Counted from the first letter of the stretch, positions 35,010 through 44,805 are shown. The stretch is DNA of 55,707 nucleotides from Moduliflexus sp964602655 (GCA_964602655.1 CAZRSF010000040.1:1-55707); one strand, 5' to 3'. Made by a program: numbers and translations. Notes: generated by a model not told the origin, from the letters alone.

Positions 35010-35071
35010 GGATTTTCGAACATATCGATCCTGGTACCTTACGTGTTGTGATTGTATTTGTTTTCCTTTAA
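35006..35071 (+). other. 21-codon frame overlapping the wzt stop
   Basis: ATG at 35006 overlaps the wzt stop as ATGA and opens 21 codons (MRIFEHIDPGTLRVVIVFVF) ending at TAA 35069-35071. The product would be a short hydrophobic peptide, like the start of a membrane protein. It may be a leftover of a replaced gene or a coupling leader. Only position and hydrophobicity support it. Confidence 0.2.
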
Positions 35072-35117
35072 ATTCCTTTCGACTCACGCTGATTAAAGAA
35101 TTACAGAAGAATCTTAT

Positions 35118-37775
35118 ATGTTTGAACAACATCGGTTGTCAAAAAAATGGCTGGTTATCGTCGGCCTGCTCGTATTTCTTGTGGCGCTTCGACTGGGAGA
35201 ATTTTATCTGGCATGGAATACCGGGGATCGAGATGGCGAAATTACCAGCCCCTTGTTGGTTTTTAGTTTTAGCGTACTTTATATTGGTAGTATTATTGGT
35301 TTTATAATTTTAGCAGCATCACGCTCGATTTCGTTTAATGTGGCTGTATTTCACAAGCTTTCCGATAATACCGTAATTGCGCTTCTTGGGCTGTTGCTTA
35401 TATTGGGGAATCTCTTCATTTTTGAGGAGTATATTTTCGGAAACAAGTGTCTCATATTTTTAGATGATCGGGGATCGGACTCGGCGTTATTGACACTTCT
35501 CACAACGTATTTTTTTACGAATGCGCATCCCTTTGGCGATTTTTGGATGCACGAAAGTGTGTTCGGCAATTCCGTGTTTACGTTTCCGATGTTAGCGAAT
35601 ATTTTTGATCCGTTTTTGCATCTTGTCTTTTTCAATGCCACGGTTGCGGACGTCGCCCATCGCATGGTCTATTATGCAATGCTTCAATCTACGGCAGCAG
35701 GAATGGGTCTCTATGGATTTCTGAGACGCAGCGGCAGATCATCAACGAGTGCCATTATCGGAGCGATCTGCTATGCTTTTTGTGGAGCCTTTACTGCAAG
35801 CGCAACTTGGGTGCCTGTCTTATTACTCCCATTATTGACTGGTTTGGCGTTGATTCTTTGGACGCTCAAACTATGGCAGCAGACACATCGCTGGTACATG
35901 TTCACGCTCGCAGCAGCGTATTTTGTCGTCTCCACGCAAGCAATTGTTACGCTCTATCAATTGGCTGTCTTTTTCATGTTCTATCTGGTGTATGAACATC
36001 TGGCATCAGGCGGCGCGTTTGCTCCTTCGGGCTTGCAACGCGTACTGAAGCGGGGATTCAAAGCTGCGCTCGCCGGAGGAATTGGGGTGCTTGCGACCGG
36101 GATTGTGTTGTTTCCTCACCTTTATTATATGTTTTTTGAAAATTATCGATTTCTTCATGATACGTCATCGTTATTTCGGCTACGCGCAATCGCTGTCTGG
36201 TTGCGCTTCTTTTCGAATGATTTAGTTGGTACGGCAAATAATCTTTGGAGTGAAGGCTATTATTTTAGTAATTATTTTGAAATGCCGTTTTTATATTCTG
36301 GAATCATCTTTATCTTCATTTTACCGCTATGGTATTTACTTTACGGATGGCAACTGCGAAATCGTCGAATAATGCTAACCCTTTCTCTCTTGCTTTTGCC
36401 TTTTATTATAGCAATGGGGTGGCCAAAATGGCGGAGTTATTTATTCTATGGCGGAAAATTTACTTATTTTAGATGGGCGACTGTTTTTGTAGTAACGGCT
36501 ATTGTGATTGCAGGAACGCATATGCTTGACATGCTATTCGCAGAGATGTCTTGCATGAGAAAACGCATAATTTCGTTCTTCGCAGCGATAATATTGGTAG
36601 CAGGCTTGGGTTGGACGTATGTCTCTTTCTCTCAAAATGAATGGGACATATTTGATTCGACCATTTTATTTTTTGTTGTTGGCTGTTTGATGGCGTACTG
36701 TTTTTTGCTGTCTCTTCCGAGTTTCCCGATCCAAAAGATGCTGCTAATCGCAACGGTTTTTATAGAATTAGCCTGGCAGGGACATCATACCGTCACATAT
36801 CAACGGAATCCGCTTCGGCATGCGACTGTTCTGAACAACGGATATGCAACGTCCAATTTATATGCCTATCCGCCCATGCTTAAAGCAATTTCGTATGTCA
36901 AACAGCGAGAAGGCAATCAATTTTTCAGGCTATCCAAAACACGGGACACATTTCCAAGCCTGCTGACGAATGATAATTCGGCATTATGTCAATCGTATTA
37001 TGGCACGAAAGGATATACAACGTTTAATAATCGTTTCACAATTGCGTTTTTTTTGAATCGAAAGATTACCAACAGTTTTTTGGGGTTAGATTTACAAGAT
37101 CGTTATTTCTTAGATGCATTGGTAGGGGTGAAATATTATCTTAAACGCGGGACATTGGAAATGCCTACATGGGCAAAATTCCTAACAAATTTCGATGATG
37201 TTGAGGTCTTTTCGAATCCTCAAGCATTGCCATTCGGCATCGTTTATCCACAATATATATGGCAGGAAAAACTTGATGAATTCGAAGCGGACGAACCCCT
37301 GAAAGATGCAGTCTTTCTATCTACAGCGGTGGTGACAAAATCGCCTCTTGCTGAAAAATTATTGCGGGATTCTCGTGTCGAGTTAATGACTACGGAATTG
37401 GCCTCTTTATTGGATGATACTCATATTCGAACCTCTATTCACGACCGACAACGCACGGCGATGTTGGTAACAACCCTCTCAAACGATTTGATTGCCGGAA
37501 CGATTGACGTCGAACATCCTGGTCTTTTGTTTTTCGCAATCCCATTCGATCCGGGCTGGCATATTGTGATTGATGGGAAAGAAACACCAACACTACTGGT
37601 CAATGTTGGTTTTTTAGGGGCAGTGATTGCTCCAGGCCAACATGCGATATCGTTGTCTTACCGCCCTCCATATTATCGAATAGGCAAGATCATTTCTGGC
37701 GTAGTCTGTATATTTATCATTCTTGCGGTGAGCGTATTCAGAAAACCAATGCGAGGATGGATGCGGTTTGCTTAA
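35118..37775 (+). CDS. YfhO-family polytopic membrane protein
   Basis: 885 residues, about twelve or more membrane segments and a C-terminal extracytoplasmic region. It matches the YfhO family (pfam09586) in order: LTTYFFTNAHPFGDFW loop, GMGLYGFLRR, FCGAFTASATW, then a soluble part with FFRLSKTRD, YYGTKGYTTFNNR, DALVGVKYYLKRG and the closing PGLLFFAIPFDPGWHIVIDGKE. In Firmicutes, YfhO-type proteins glycosylate envelope polymers with lipid-linked sugars; a similar role is likely here. The segment is AT-richer than the wec genes. Confidence 0.85.
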   Translation: MFEQHRLSKKWLVIVGLLVFLVALRLGEFYLAWNTGDRDGEITSPLLVFSFSVLYIGSIIGFIILAASRSISFNVAVFHKLSDNTVIALLGLLLILGNLFIFEEYIFGNKCLIFLDDRGSDSALLTLLTTYFFTNAHPFGDFWMHESVFGNSVFTFPMLANIFDPFLHLVFFNATVADVAHRMVYYAMLQSTAAGMGLYGFLRRSGRSSTSAIIGAICYAFCGAFTASATWVPVLLLPLLTGLALILWTLKLWQQTHRWYMFTLAAAYFVVSTQAIVTLYQLAVFFMFYLVYEHLASGGAFAPSGLQRVLKRGFKAALAGGIGVLATGIVLFPHLYYMFFENYRFLHDTSSLFRLRAIAVWLRFFSNDLVGTANNLWSEGYYFSNYFEMPFLYSGIIFIFILPLWYLLYGWQLRNRRIMLTLSLLLLPFIIAMGWPKWRSYLFYGGKFTYFRWATVFVVTAIVIAGTHMLDMLFAEMSCMRKRIISFFAAIILVAGLGWTYVSFSQNEWDIFDSTILFFVVGCLMAYCFLLSLPSFPIQKMLLIATVFIELAWQGHHTVTYQRNPLRHATVLNNGYATSNLYAYPPMLKAISYVKQREGNQFFRLSKTRDTFPSLLTNDNSALCQSYYGTKGYTTFNNRFTIAFFLNRKITNSFLGLDLQDRYFLDALVGVKYYLKRGTLEMPTWAKFLTNFDDVEVFSNPQALPFGIVYPQYIWQEKLDEFEADEPLKDAVFLSTAVVTKSPLAEKLLRDSRVELMTTELASLLDDTHIRTSIHDRQRTAMLVTTLSNDLIAGTIDVEHPGLLFFAIPFDPGWHIVIDGKETPTLLVNVGFLGAVIAPGQHAISLSYRPPYYRIGKIISGVVCIFIILAVSVFRKPMRGWMRFA

Positions 37776-37793
37776 GCAGGAAACAGGCGTAAC

Positions 37794-39185
37794 ATGTCCA
37801 TAAAATATTTGTTTATTATTGTCGGATGGCATTTTTTACGTAACGGGTTTTATGAAACCCTTGAAAAATTGAGCCACAGAGGTGATATTGAGTTCCTTAT
37901 TGCCTCGCATCAACCAGAAGACGCGATAGACCGAGAATGGTTACGATTTATTCGAAGCATTCCGCAGTGCCAAATTCATTTCTTCGAAAATATCGGTTTT
38001 GATTGGGGGGCATATTCGCAGGCCATTGATGCCTTGCAAGAGCAAGTACGGTCATATAAATATGTTTTTTTTATGCATGATGATATTGAAATCATTGATG
38101 AACATGTCATCGAAGCGTTCACGAAATTTATGGAGGAAGAACATTTGCTTGTCGCCGGGAATTGCCGTAACCCCCAGAACCATCCTTTTCCGAAAACGCA
38201 TCCGCAGGTCATCGAATGGGCGAGGTTATCGCACTGGAATATTGAATTAAGATCAGAACGTTGGAGCACAGTGCGCGGCAGTTTTTTTGTCGTCAATCCG
38301 GTCATCTTCGGAAAAATCCCCAGAATTCCTTTTCAACACGGATCTGACGCTGTCTTAGGCAACTGGTCTGTCGTGGTATTCGGCGGACTCATTGCCGATC
38401 ATTTCGGTTCAACGACATTGCGAACGATCAGCCAACAAGCGTTAGCGTCGCCTTATGTGATCGAATACCATCGAGGAATTGGTGAAGATGCTTCCCACAA
38501 GATTGCTGAGAATCAGCATGCGCCTTACCTGACAGAAGAATATCCGTTAAAGATTCATATCAGTTGCGTGGAAAATCTTTCGCTGCGAGGTTATTTGAAA
38601 ATAGCGCCCTATCACCAGATAAAAGCGGATTTATGCAGCGATATTACACAACTTCGATTTAAGCCGAATTCGATTTACGAATGCTATCTTGAGCAATCGC
38701 TTCCCTTGCTTGAAAAGAAGGCTGCTGAAAACCTGCTGCGGCATCTCTTTGATTCCTTACGAGAAAATGGCCGATTAATTATTGAGTGTGAAGACCTGCT
38801 TGAAGTGGCGCGAAGCATCGTGCAGTATCGCTCGAACCCTGTCGGATTAAAACAAAGCGTCAGTCGCGTTTATGGAAAATCTTTTGAAGCTGGGGCCGGG
38901 CGCGCTTATTATCAATGGGGCTATACCGCTTTGACGTTGACGGAAATGTTGAAGAATGTCGGCTTTCGAGACATCCGCATCGAAGAGCCGCTTTCATCAA
39001 AGGCGGTACGTCAGCGCGGTTTGCGGATCATCGCCGTCAACACCTCATCCGACGCGCCATGTCAGGTGGTTGATTTACGCAAAAAGACACTACGGCACAG
39101 CGCGTTCGTTTTTCGCGCCGCAACAAGCAAGCTTATGCGCATTCTCCGTGCGGGAATGCACGGTGAGCGGCGTCATGAACCATGA
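37794..39185 (+). CDS. bifunctional GT-A-like / methyltransferase-like fusion
   Basis: 463 residues in two parts. Residues 1 to about 240 resemble a GT-A transferase: YLFIIVGWHFLRNG start, ENIGFDWGAY, and FFMHDDIEI with H95-D96-D97 in the DxD position. Residues about 255-420 look like a COG4627-type predicted SAM methyltransferase: ISCVENLSLRGYLKI, IKADLCSDITQLRFKPNSIYECYLEQSLPLL and LRENGRLIIEC. The glycine-rich SAM loop is weak. A strong AGGAAACAGG ribosome-binding site precedes the start. Placed after wzt/YfhO and overlapping another methyltransferase, it is a candidate chain-capping enzyme (inference). Confidence 0.7.
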   Translation: MSIKYLFIIVGWHFLRNGFYETLEKLSHRGDIEFLIASHQPEDAIDREWLRFIRSIPQCQIHFFENIGFDWGAYSQAIDALQEQVRSYKYVFFMHDDIEIIDEHVIEAFTKFMEEEHLLVAGNCRNPQNHPFPKTHPQVIEWARLSHWNIELRSERWSTVRGSFFVVNPVIFGKIPRIPFQHGSDAVLGNWSVVVFGGLIADHFGSTTLRTISQQALASPYVIEYHRGIGEDASHKIAENQHAPYLTEEYPLKIHISCVENLSLRGYLKIAPYHQIKADLCSDITQLRFKPNSIYECYLEQSLPLLEKKAAENLLRHLFDSLRENGRLIIECEDLLEVARSIVQYRSNPVGLKQSVSRVYGKSFEAGAGRAYYQWGYTALTLTEMLKNVGFRDIRIEEPLSSKAVRQRGLRIIAVNTSSDAPCQVVDLRKKTLRHSAFVFRAATSKLMRILRAGMHGERRHEP

Positions 39186-39892
39186 ATCATCAAGAGGCCT
39201 GTTACCAACAGATGCTCACGGATTTAGGCTATTCCGTCCGGCGGTACTACGTGGATGATTTTTTTTTCCGACAGATCAAAAGATTCCCACAAGGCGCGAA
39301 CATGCTTGATATGGGCGGAAAGAAGCAAAGAAAGCGGGGATTATTCAATATCGAATGTTACGGCCTGCATGTTGAGTATGCGAACCTTGATGCCGCCACT
39401 GCGCCTGATTATCTCTGCGATATTGCCGCCGTGCCAGTCGAAGACGCGCGTTTCGACGGCGTGATTTTATCTGAAGTCTTAGAGCATGTGCCGCATCCGA
39501 ATCGTGTCCTACAAGAAGCGTATCGCGTATTGAAACCTGGGGGAACGGCCTTGATCTGTACGCCCTTTATGCTTGGCATTCATGCCGATCCGTATGATTT
39601 CGGGCGCTATACCGGCGCATGGTATGAAAAGCATTTGCAAAAGATCGGGTTTCAGCAGATTCAGATCGAGAAACAAGGCTTGTTTTTTAGCGTGTTGTCC
39701 AATATGCTGAAAATGTGGGCAGGCGAAATGATGCCGTTTTATCAGAAATATGCGCTGCGGCAAACGCTGTTTCGCAAGTTAGTGTTTCGGAGTGTGCGCC
39801 AGGCGTTCGAATGGGAAAAAAAACCATTTTATCAAACACATTCGATGTTTTCAGGATTCACGACCGGGTTTGGCGTGATCTGTCAAAAATGA
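39182..39892 (+). CDS. SAM-dependent methyltransferase (degenerate motif I)
   Basis: A Methyltransf_11-like protein of 236 aa. Motif I reads MLDMGGKKQRKRG (41-53), not the usual GxGxG. The following strands are normal: YANLDAATAPDYLCDI, FDGVILSEVLEHVPHPNRVL and LKPGGTALICTPFML. This reduced glycine loop is known in several glycan-cluster methyltransferases. It overlaps the fusion gene by 4 bases (ATGA), so the two are translated together. Confidence 0.83.
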   Translation: MNHQEACYQQMLTDLGYSVRRYYVDDFFFRQIKRFPQGANMLDMGGKKQRKRGLFNIECYGLHVEYANLDAATAPDYLCDIAAVPVEDARFDGVILSEVLEHVPHPNRVLQEAYRVLKPGGTALICTPFMLGIHADPYDFGRYTGAWYEKHLQKIGFQQIQIEKQGLFFSVLSNMLKMWAGEMMPFYQKYALRQTLFRKLVFRSVRQAFEWEKKPFYQTHSMFSGFTTGFGVICQK

Positions 39893-39904
39893 GGAACAAC
39901 TGTT

Positions 39905-40585
39905 ATGGATAGACGGGGATTAATTAATCAATTGATTAAAACGATTCATGGCACGGATTATCTTGAAATAGGCATTCGCAAGGGATGTAATCTGGCGGAA
40001 ATTCGCTGCGAGAATAAAACGGGGGTTGACCCATTTCCTCGATTAGACCTCACTCCGCCAGGTCTTGTCGATGAACTCAAAAAAGCAAAAATTTACACAG
40101 TCACCAGCGATGAATTTTTTAAAAATTGCGCCCAAACATTTGACGTGATTTTTGTTGACGGGCTGCATCAATATGCGCAAGCCCTGCGTGACATCATGAA
40201 CGCTCTGAATGTGCTGAAAAAAGGGGGATTTGTTGTCGTGCACGATTGCAATCCGATCACTGAACATGCCGCAACGCCATATCTCCACGAAGGCGAATGG
40301 AATGGCGATGTTTGGAAAGCAATTTATCAAATAGGTCGCGATTATAAGACTCTCCAGTGCATGGTATTAGAAGATGATTATGGGTTGGGGATTATTTGGA
40401 AGCGGAAAAAAGATCAAACAATCTATCACGCGGTGGTGAAAGAAGAGATTGCCTCGCTGCCATACGAGTTCTTGGAAAAAAACAGAAAGGCCGTATTACA
40501 TATTCAATCCTATGATGTCTTTTACCGCGCAGTTATTCAAAAAAAATGGGCGAACTTTTTTGGAGAATTCTTATGCAAGTCTTGA
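39905..40585 (+). CDS. SAM-dependent methyltransferase (Methyltransf_24-like)
   Basis: 226 residues. Motif I YLEIGIRKGCNL (19-30), the FDVIFVDGLHQYAQALRDI block and LKKGGFVVVHDCNP are the hallmark of the cephalosporin-hydroxylase/CmcI-like and Methyltransf_24 groups; the DGLH and HDCNP residues would bind metal or substrate. GAGGAAC ribosome-binding site. It probably O-methylates a sugar. It overlaps the next gene by 13 bases. Confidence 0.83.
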   Translation: MDRRGLINQLIKTIHGTDYLEIGIRKGCNLAEIRCENKTGVDPFPRLDLTPPGLVDELKKAKIYTVTSDEFFKNCAQTFDVIFVDGLHQYAQALRDIMNALNVLKKGGFVVVHDCNPITEHAATPYLHEGEWNGDVWKAIYQIGRDYKTLQCMVLEDDYGLGIIWKRKKDQTIYHAVVKEEIASLPYEFLEKNRKAVLHIQSYDVFYRAVIQKKWANFFGEFLCKS

Positions 40586-41550
40586 ATTTCCTGAGAAGAA
40601 AAACAGGCGCGGTAAAATTGAGTTGCATTTACCTGCTTGATGAATTTGCGTGGAACGATTATGTTCCCTGGCAGTTGACGCTCGATTCCGCCTTAGCGAT
40701 TGCCGATGAAGTTGTCATTGTCAGAGGAAATCACACCGCGCCGAACGTTGCTGCGCATGTTGACGATTACCTTGCTCGCTTAGGGAATCCTAAAATAAAA
40801 ATTGTTCCGTATGCCTGGAAGGATAATTTTTCCTGGTTCGAGATTGCTCATGCGTTGAATATCGGCCTATTGCAGTGTTCGGGAAATTGGTGTTTTCGGC
40901 TGTTGATGGATGAATTTATTCCTTATGAACAGTTTCAACATATTAAGTCCGAATTACGCCATTTACAAAAATACGATGTGATGAACATTGGCCGGTATAA
41001 CTTGCTTGGCTCTCATCGCTTATGCCCGGCCGCCACGCAGGATATGTTCTTTCAGCCGGAACGAGGATATTGCTACGGGAGAGCCGCTTCCGATTCGGAG
41101 ATGGTTCTCTTGTTCGATTCGCCTGTCAAAATTGCATCTCCGCAAGACGCAGCGGTGGTCGCCGCCAAAGATGCGGCGGGCTATCGGCAAATGTTCGATG
41201 CGTATCCCCCGCTTGGCGTCCGGCAAACTGATCCCGCCTGCATCATGGCCTTGCGTAAGTTTTTTATCAACATGGATGTATATTATGTTCCAGACAACCT
41301 GATCAAACAGCAGAAGATGCAATCTGTCAAAGGCTATCATAACCTTCCAGCCGAATATAGACGGCAGGATTTTGTTCTCATGGAAGAGGCCGAGGTCATT
41401 TTTCAACAGTATCTTCGAAAAATTCAAGCGATGGTTCAATCGCCGCAGACCTTTGAATATCATCCGCCTCAACCGCTGCTTGAGTTCATCGCGCGTTTTG
41501 CGCCGCAGCATAATTCGTTGACGCGATTGTTTTATGGCATCGAGACGTAG
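40573..41550 (+). CDS. putative GT2/GT-A glycosyltransferase with DE motif
   Basis: 325 residues. SCIYLLDEFAWNDYVPWQL and DEVVIVRGNHTA resemble the first strands of the GT2-like family that acts on glycans. The metal site appears as FRLLMDEFI, with D113-E114 where DxD is usual. The end of the protein is helical. ATG 40573, with TTTGGAG just upstream, is chosen over the longer frame from 40546. The exact family is uncertain. Confidence 0.68.
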   Translation: MQVLNFLRRKTGAVKLSCIYLLDEFAWNDYVPWQLTLDSALAIADEVVIVRGNHTAPNVAAHVDDYLARLGNPKIKIVPYAWKDNFSWFEIAHALNIGLLQCSGNWCFRLLMDEFIPYEQFQHIKSELRHLQKYDVMNIGRYNLLGSHRLCPAATQDMFFQPERGYCYGRAASDSEMVLLFDSPVKIASPQDAAVVAAKDAAGYRQMFDAYPPLGVRQTDPACIMALRKFFINMDVYYVPDNLIKQQKMQSVKGYHNLPAEYRRQDFVLMEEAEVIFQQYLRKIQAMVQSPQTFEYHPPQPLLEFIARFAPQHNSLTRLFYGIET

Positions 41551-41569
41551 AAAAGGACTTCAGAACAAC

Positions 41570-42544
41570 ATGAATGGAACAAAAGAATTGCCGCTGGTCA
41601 GTATCGCGGTGATCAGTTTCAATCGCCTCAAATACTTGAAAGCGACGTTAGAATCGCTGCATCAATGTGTTCAATATCCGCGCATACAATGGATTGTTGT
41701 GGATGGCGATTCGCAAGAAGCCGGACTGCAAGCGTATCTGAAGTCGTTAACGTGGGTAACGAATCTCATCAGCATCAAATCCACGCACGCCGAAGCGATG
41801 AATGCTGCGATTGACTGCGCCAGGGGAGAATTTCTGCTGCTGTGGCCGGATGATATGCAATTTATCGTGCAAGGCGATTGGATGGTTGATTGCGTTGACA
41901 TCTTGCGGCATCAAGACATCGGCAGCATTGTCATGAATCCGCTGCGCCGGGTCACGACCTTAAAACAATGGAATTGGTATGAACGGCAGAAAGACGCTTC
42001 ATGGAAAGAAAAAATCAGATTGATGACAACCTATCATCATAAAACATGTTATGTCTCTGCTCATAATTATTATTTCCGTTCGTATGGCCTGGACCAACCG
42101 GGCATTATCGGTTCGGGGATTCCCTCGTTCACAAGAACCGACGTATGGAGAGCGCTTGGCCGGTTCAAATCTGAACAATATGGAGGCTTGATTGATTCCG
42201 GCGGTGGCGAAGAAGAGATGCTGCGCCGTTTTGCCACATCGCCGTTACGCCATTTACGGCGAGTGCAAATGGCGCTGCCGGTCGCTGCGGATATTGTTGA
42301 CAATCCGAATGGCGCAAAGGCCAAAGTGCGCAACAGCAAGCGCTATGGCATCTATCTGACGCCGCCGGATGGAACATTCTATTATAAAATTTACCCACAA
42401 TACGAGGTCGAGCATCTGAAACGCAGGCGTTTTCCAGTGTATTTCGAAGAATTCGTGAGACCGTTAGGATATACCTTGCCGGTTGATCAGAACGGAAATT
42501 TATTGAAAGCCCCAATAAATGAGAGCATTATAACGGCGATTTAA
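41570..42544 (+). CDS. GT2-family glycosyltransferase
   Basis: 324 residues. It shows VSIAVISFNRLKYLKATLES, WIVVDGDSQE and LLLWPDDMQFI (D94/D95), the GT-A core with the DxD pair shifted to PDD. A later GGGEEEMLRRF segment could hold the catalytic base (ED/EE region). The frame is open upstream to 41534 inside the previous gene; ATG 41570 starts the conserved sequence. It is followed by an AT-rich 188-base gap with no supported feature. Confidence 0.82.
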   Translation: MNGTKELPLVSIAVISFNRLKYLKATLESLHQCVQYPRIQWIVVDGDSQEAGLQAYLKSLTWVTNLISIKSTHAEAMNAAIDCARGEFLLLWPDDMQFIVQGDWMVDCVDILRHQDIGSIVMNPLRRVTTLKQWNWYERQKDASWKEKIRLMTTYHHKTCYVSAHNYYFRSYGLDQPGIIGSGIPSFTRTDVWRALGRFKSEQYGGLIDSGGGEEEMLRRFATSPLRHLRRVQMALPVAADIVDNPNGAKAKVRNSKRYGIYLTPPDGTFYYKIYPQYEVEHLKRRRFPVYFEEFVRPLGYTLPVDQNGNLLKAPINESIITAI

Positions 42545-42732
42545 TAATAGCTAATATGCTCATAAATGCTACAAAAACCTTGTTCATATAAGAAATACTC
42601 GTTGTCATACTAAATTGTGTTAAAACGATCATATTGTCATTATCAGGGGGATTTTAGTGAGATGTATCTCTATTTTCGGATCATCTCGAACAATCGGATC
42701 AATTTTACCACAATCAGTATTTCCCATAGATT

Positions 42733-44805
42733 ATGCTAAAAACCGTAAAAATTTACATTACCGGTGGCGAACAAGCCGGCTGGGCATTAGATATGGAGGT
42801 CAAACAATTAACCTCTGCGTTACAAAACATCCCTTCTGTGATCATTGCAAACTCTCCTGAAGATGCAGATGTTATTTATTCCGTTTGGTGGGAAATCTTC
42901 AGGAGGATTCCTGTTAGCATATTGAATAGAAAATACGTGATATGCAGCATGTGCAATCGCCCATTTCATGAATTTACTCAACCTCATTTCAGCGTACTTT
43001 TGCCATTGATCGATCTTGTTGTCGCTCAATCTGCCGAAGCCATGCAAGAATTGCAAAGCGTCGGCGTCAACTGCGTCTATGCCCCCTATACGCTTGATAC
43101 ATCCATTTTCTCTCTTATACGAGAGAAGCATCTGTTGCGCGCGAAATACCATCTACCGCAAGATGCATATATTTTGGGCAATTTTCATCGTGATTCCGAA
43201 GGTGCGAACCTTGCCATGCCCAAGCAGCAAAAAGGAGTGGATATTTTGTTTGAAATGATCCGATTAGTGTGGCGCTCCCATCACAATATCCATGTTCTGT
43301 TAGCTGGCCCGCGCCGCCATTGGCTGCGTTATCAATTGGAAAACGCACATATCCCTTACACGTTTATTGGACATATGACGCAAAATGATGATTGGAACAT
43401 CAACATATTAACGCTGCCGCAAATCAACGAATTATATCACTGTCTCGATTTGGCGGTAGTTTCAAGCCGATGGGAAGGCGCACCTCGCACCCTGATGGAA
43501 GCCGCCGCAACAAAAACAAAAGCGATCAGCACGAATGTCGGCATTGCTACGGATTTGCTCACGGAAAAGTGTCGCTATGACAATTTTATTGATGGAGCGA
43601 ACTTGATAAAGAAGGATATTGAATCGAATGATCTGGCAGAGACAATTGAACAACATTACGTAACTTTACGAACATATCATACCACTGAGGCATTAACTCA
43701 ACACTTCATAGATATTTTTAGAGAGCATGTCATTCCCAATCTTTCTTGCGAGAAAACCAAAACCCATTATCAGTTTTTGGAGGTTAATGCGACTCCGGCA
43801 ATAAAGCAAGCATTGCATATCGGAGTGTGGCATGAATTTTTCAAGCCGCCTTATGGCGGCGGCAATCAATTTATGATGGCTCTAACCAAGGCTTTGAGCA
43901 AACGAGGACATTACATAATTGCCAATATTTTGAAGAGGCGTGTAGATGTGTATCTTTTGAATTCCGTGCATTTCGATATTGAGAAATTCCGAGCAGCCCG
44001 GCGGAAACGAGCCTTGCAGATCGTGCATCGGATTGATGGACCGATCCAAAACTATCGTGGAAATAGCGCGGAATTAGATGAACTTTGCCAGCAACTTAAT
44101 AAAGAATTGGCCTGTTTCACGATTGTTCAATCGATCTATACGTTGACGCAGAATTACCAACTCGGTTATCAATTTATTCATCCAGTGCTTATCCGTAATG
44201 CTGTTGATCCGGAAATCTTTAATCGAAACGGGAAAATTCCGTTTAGCTCTGAACGCAAAATTCGAATTATCTCCACAAGTTGGTCGGACAATCCCCGCAA
44301 AGGCGGCGCAATCTATCAATGGTTGGATGAACATTTGGATTTCGAGCGCTACGAGTATACGTTTGTCGGTCGGTTACCCGAAGCGTATCAGCGGATGACG
44401 CATGTCCACGTCCTCCCGCCGGTGCCTTCCGAAGAGTTAGCGGCCATGCTCAAGCAGCATGATATTTATCTCACCGCCAGCCAAAACGATCCCTGCTCCA
44501 ATGCGTTGCTGGAAGCGTTAGCATGCGGGCTGCCAGCGATTTACGCCAATAGTGGCGGACATCCTGAATTAGTTGGAACTGGTGGTTTAGGCTTCGATCA
44601 ACCTGAAGCGATTCCTGGTTTGTTAGACGCCATTGCAGAGCATTACGATAGTTTTCAACGCTTGATTGTCGCCGAACCATTCGATAACATCGCTGACAAA
44701 TATGAAGAGGTCTTACGCTTAGCGAGCCAGCGCCGCGCTGTCTCCCGCCGATGGTCGCTGCGGCAGATTCTGAAAAAATGTTGCGCCGCATTTCGGAAAG
44801 GATGA
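42733..44805 (+). CDS. tandem double GT4 glycosyltransferase
   Basis: 690 residues with two complete GT-B-like units. Unit 1 (about 5-335) has VVSSRWEGAPRTLMEAA with EX7E E248...E256. Unit 2 (about 360-685) starts GVWHEFFKPPYGGGNQFMMAL, shows VHRIDGP and WSDNPRKGG, and ends NDPCSNALLEALACGLPAIYANSGGHPELVG with D586...E594 in the EX7E positions. Unit 1 is clearly AT-richer than unit 2, so the gene probably arose by fusion of parts with different histories. Such enzymes can add two residues in sequence. It overlaps the next gene as ATGA. Confidence 0.85.
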   Translation: MLKTVKIYITGGEQAGWALDMEVKQLTSALQNIPSVIIANSPEDADVIYSVWWEIFRRIPVSILNRKYVICSMCNRPFHEFTQPHFSVLLPLIDLVVAQSAEAMQELQSVGVNCVYAPYTLDTSIFSLIREKHLLRAKYHLPQDAYILGNFHRDSEGANLAMPKQQKGVDILFEMIRLVWRSHHNIHVLLAGPRRHWLRYQLENAHIPYTFIGHMTQNDDWNINILTLPQINELYHCLDLAVVSSRWEGAPRTLMEAAATKTKAISTNVGIATDLLTEKCRYDNFIDGANLIKKDIESNDLAETIEQHYVTLRTYHTTEALTQHFIDIFREHVIPNLSCEKTKTHYQFLEVNATPAIKQALHIGVWHEFFKPPYGGGNQFMMALTKALSKRGHYIIANILKRRVDVYLLNSVHFDIEKFRAARRKRALQIVHRIDGPIQNYRGNSAELDELCQQLNKELACFTIVQSIYTLTQNYQLGYQFIHPVLIRNAVDPEIFNRNGKIPFSSERKIRIISTSWSDNPRKGGAIYQWLDEHLDFERYEYTFVGRLPEAYQRMTHVHVLPPVPSEELAAMLKQHDIYLTASQNDPCSNALLEALACGLPAIYANSGGHPELVGTGGLGFDQPEAIPGLLDAIAEHYDSFQRLIVAEPFDNIADKYEEVLRLASQRRAVSRRWSLRQILKKCCAAFRKG

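Noticed and set aside
42545..42732. AT-rich gap before the tandem GT4 gene as a promoter region
   Set aside because: Several TTG and AT-rich hexamers exist, but no -35/-10 pair with proper spacing and match could be supported.
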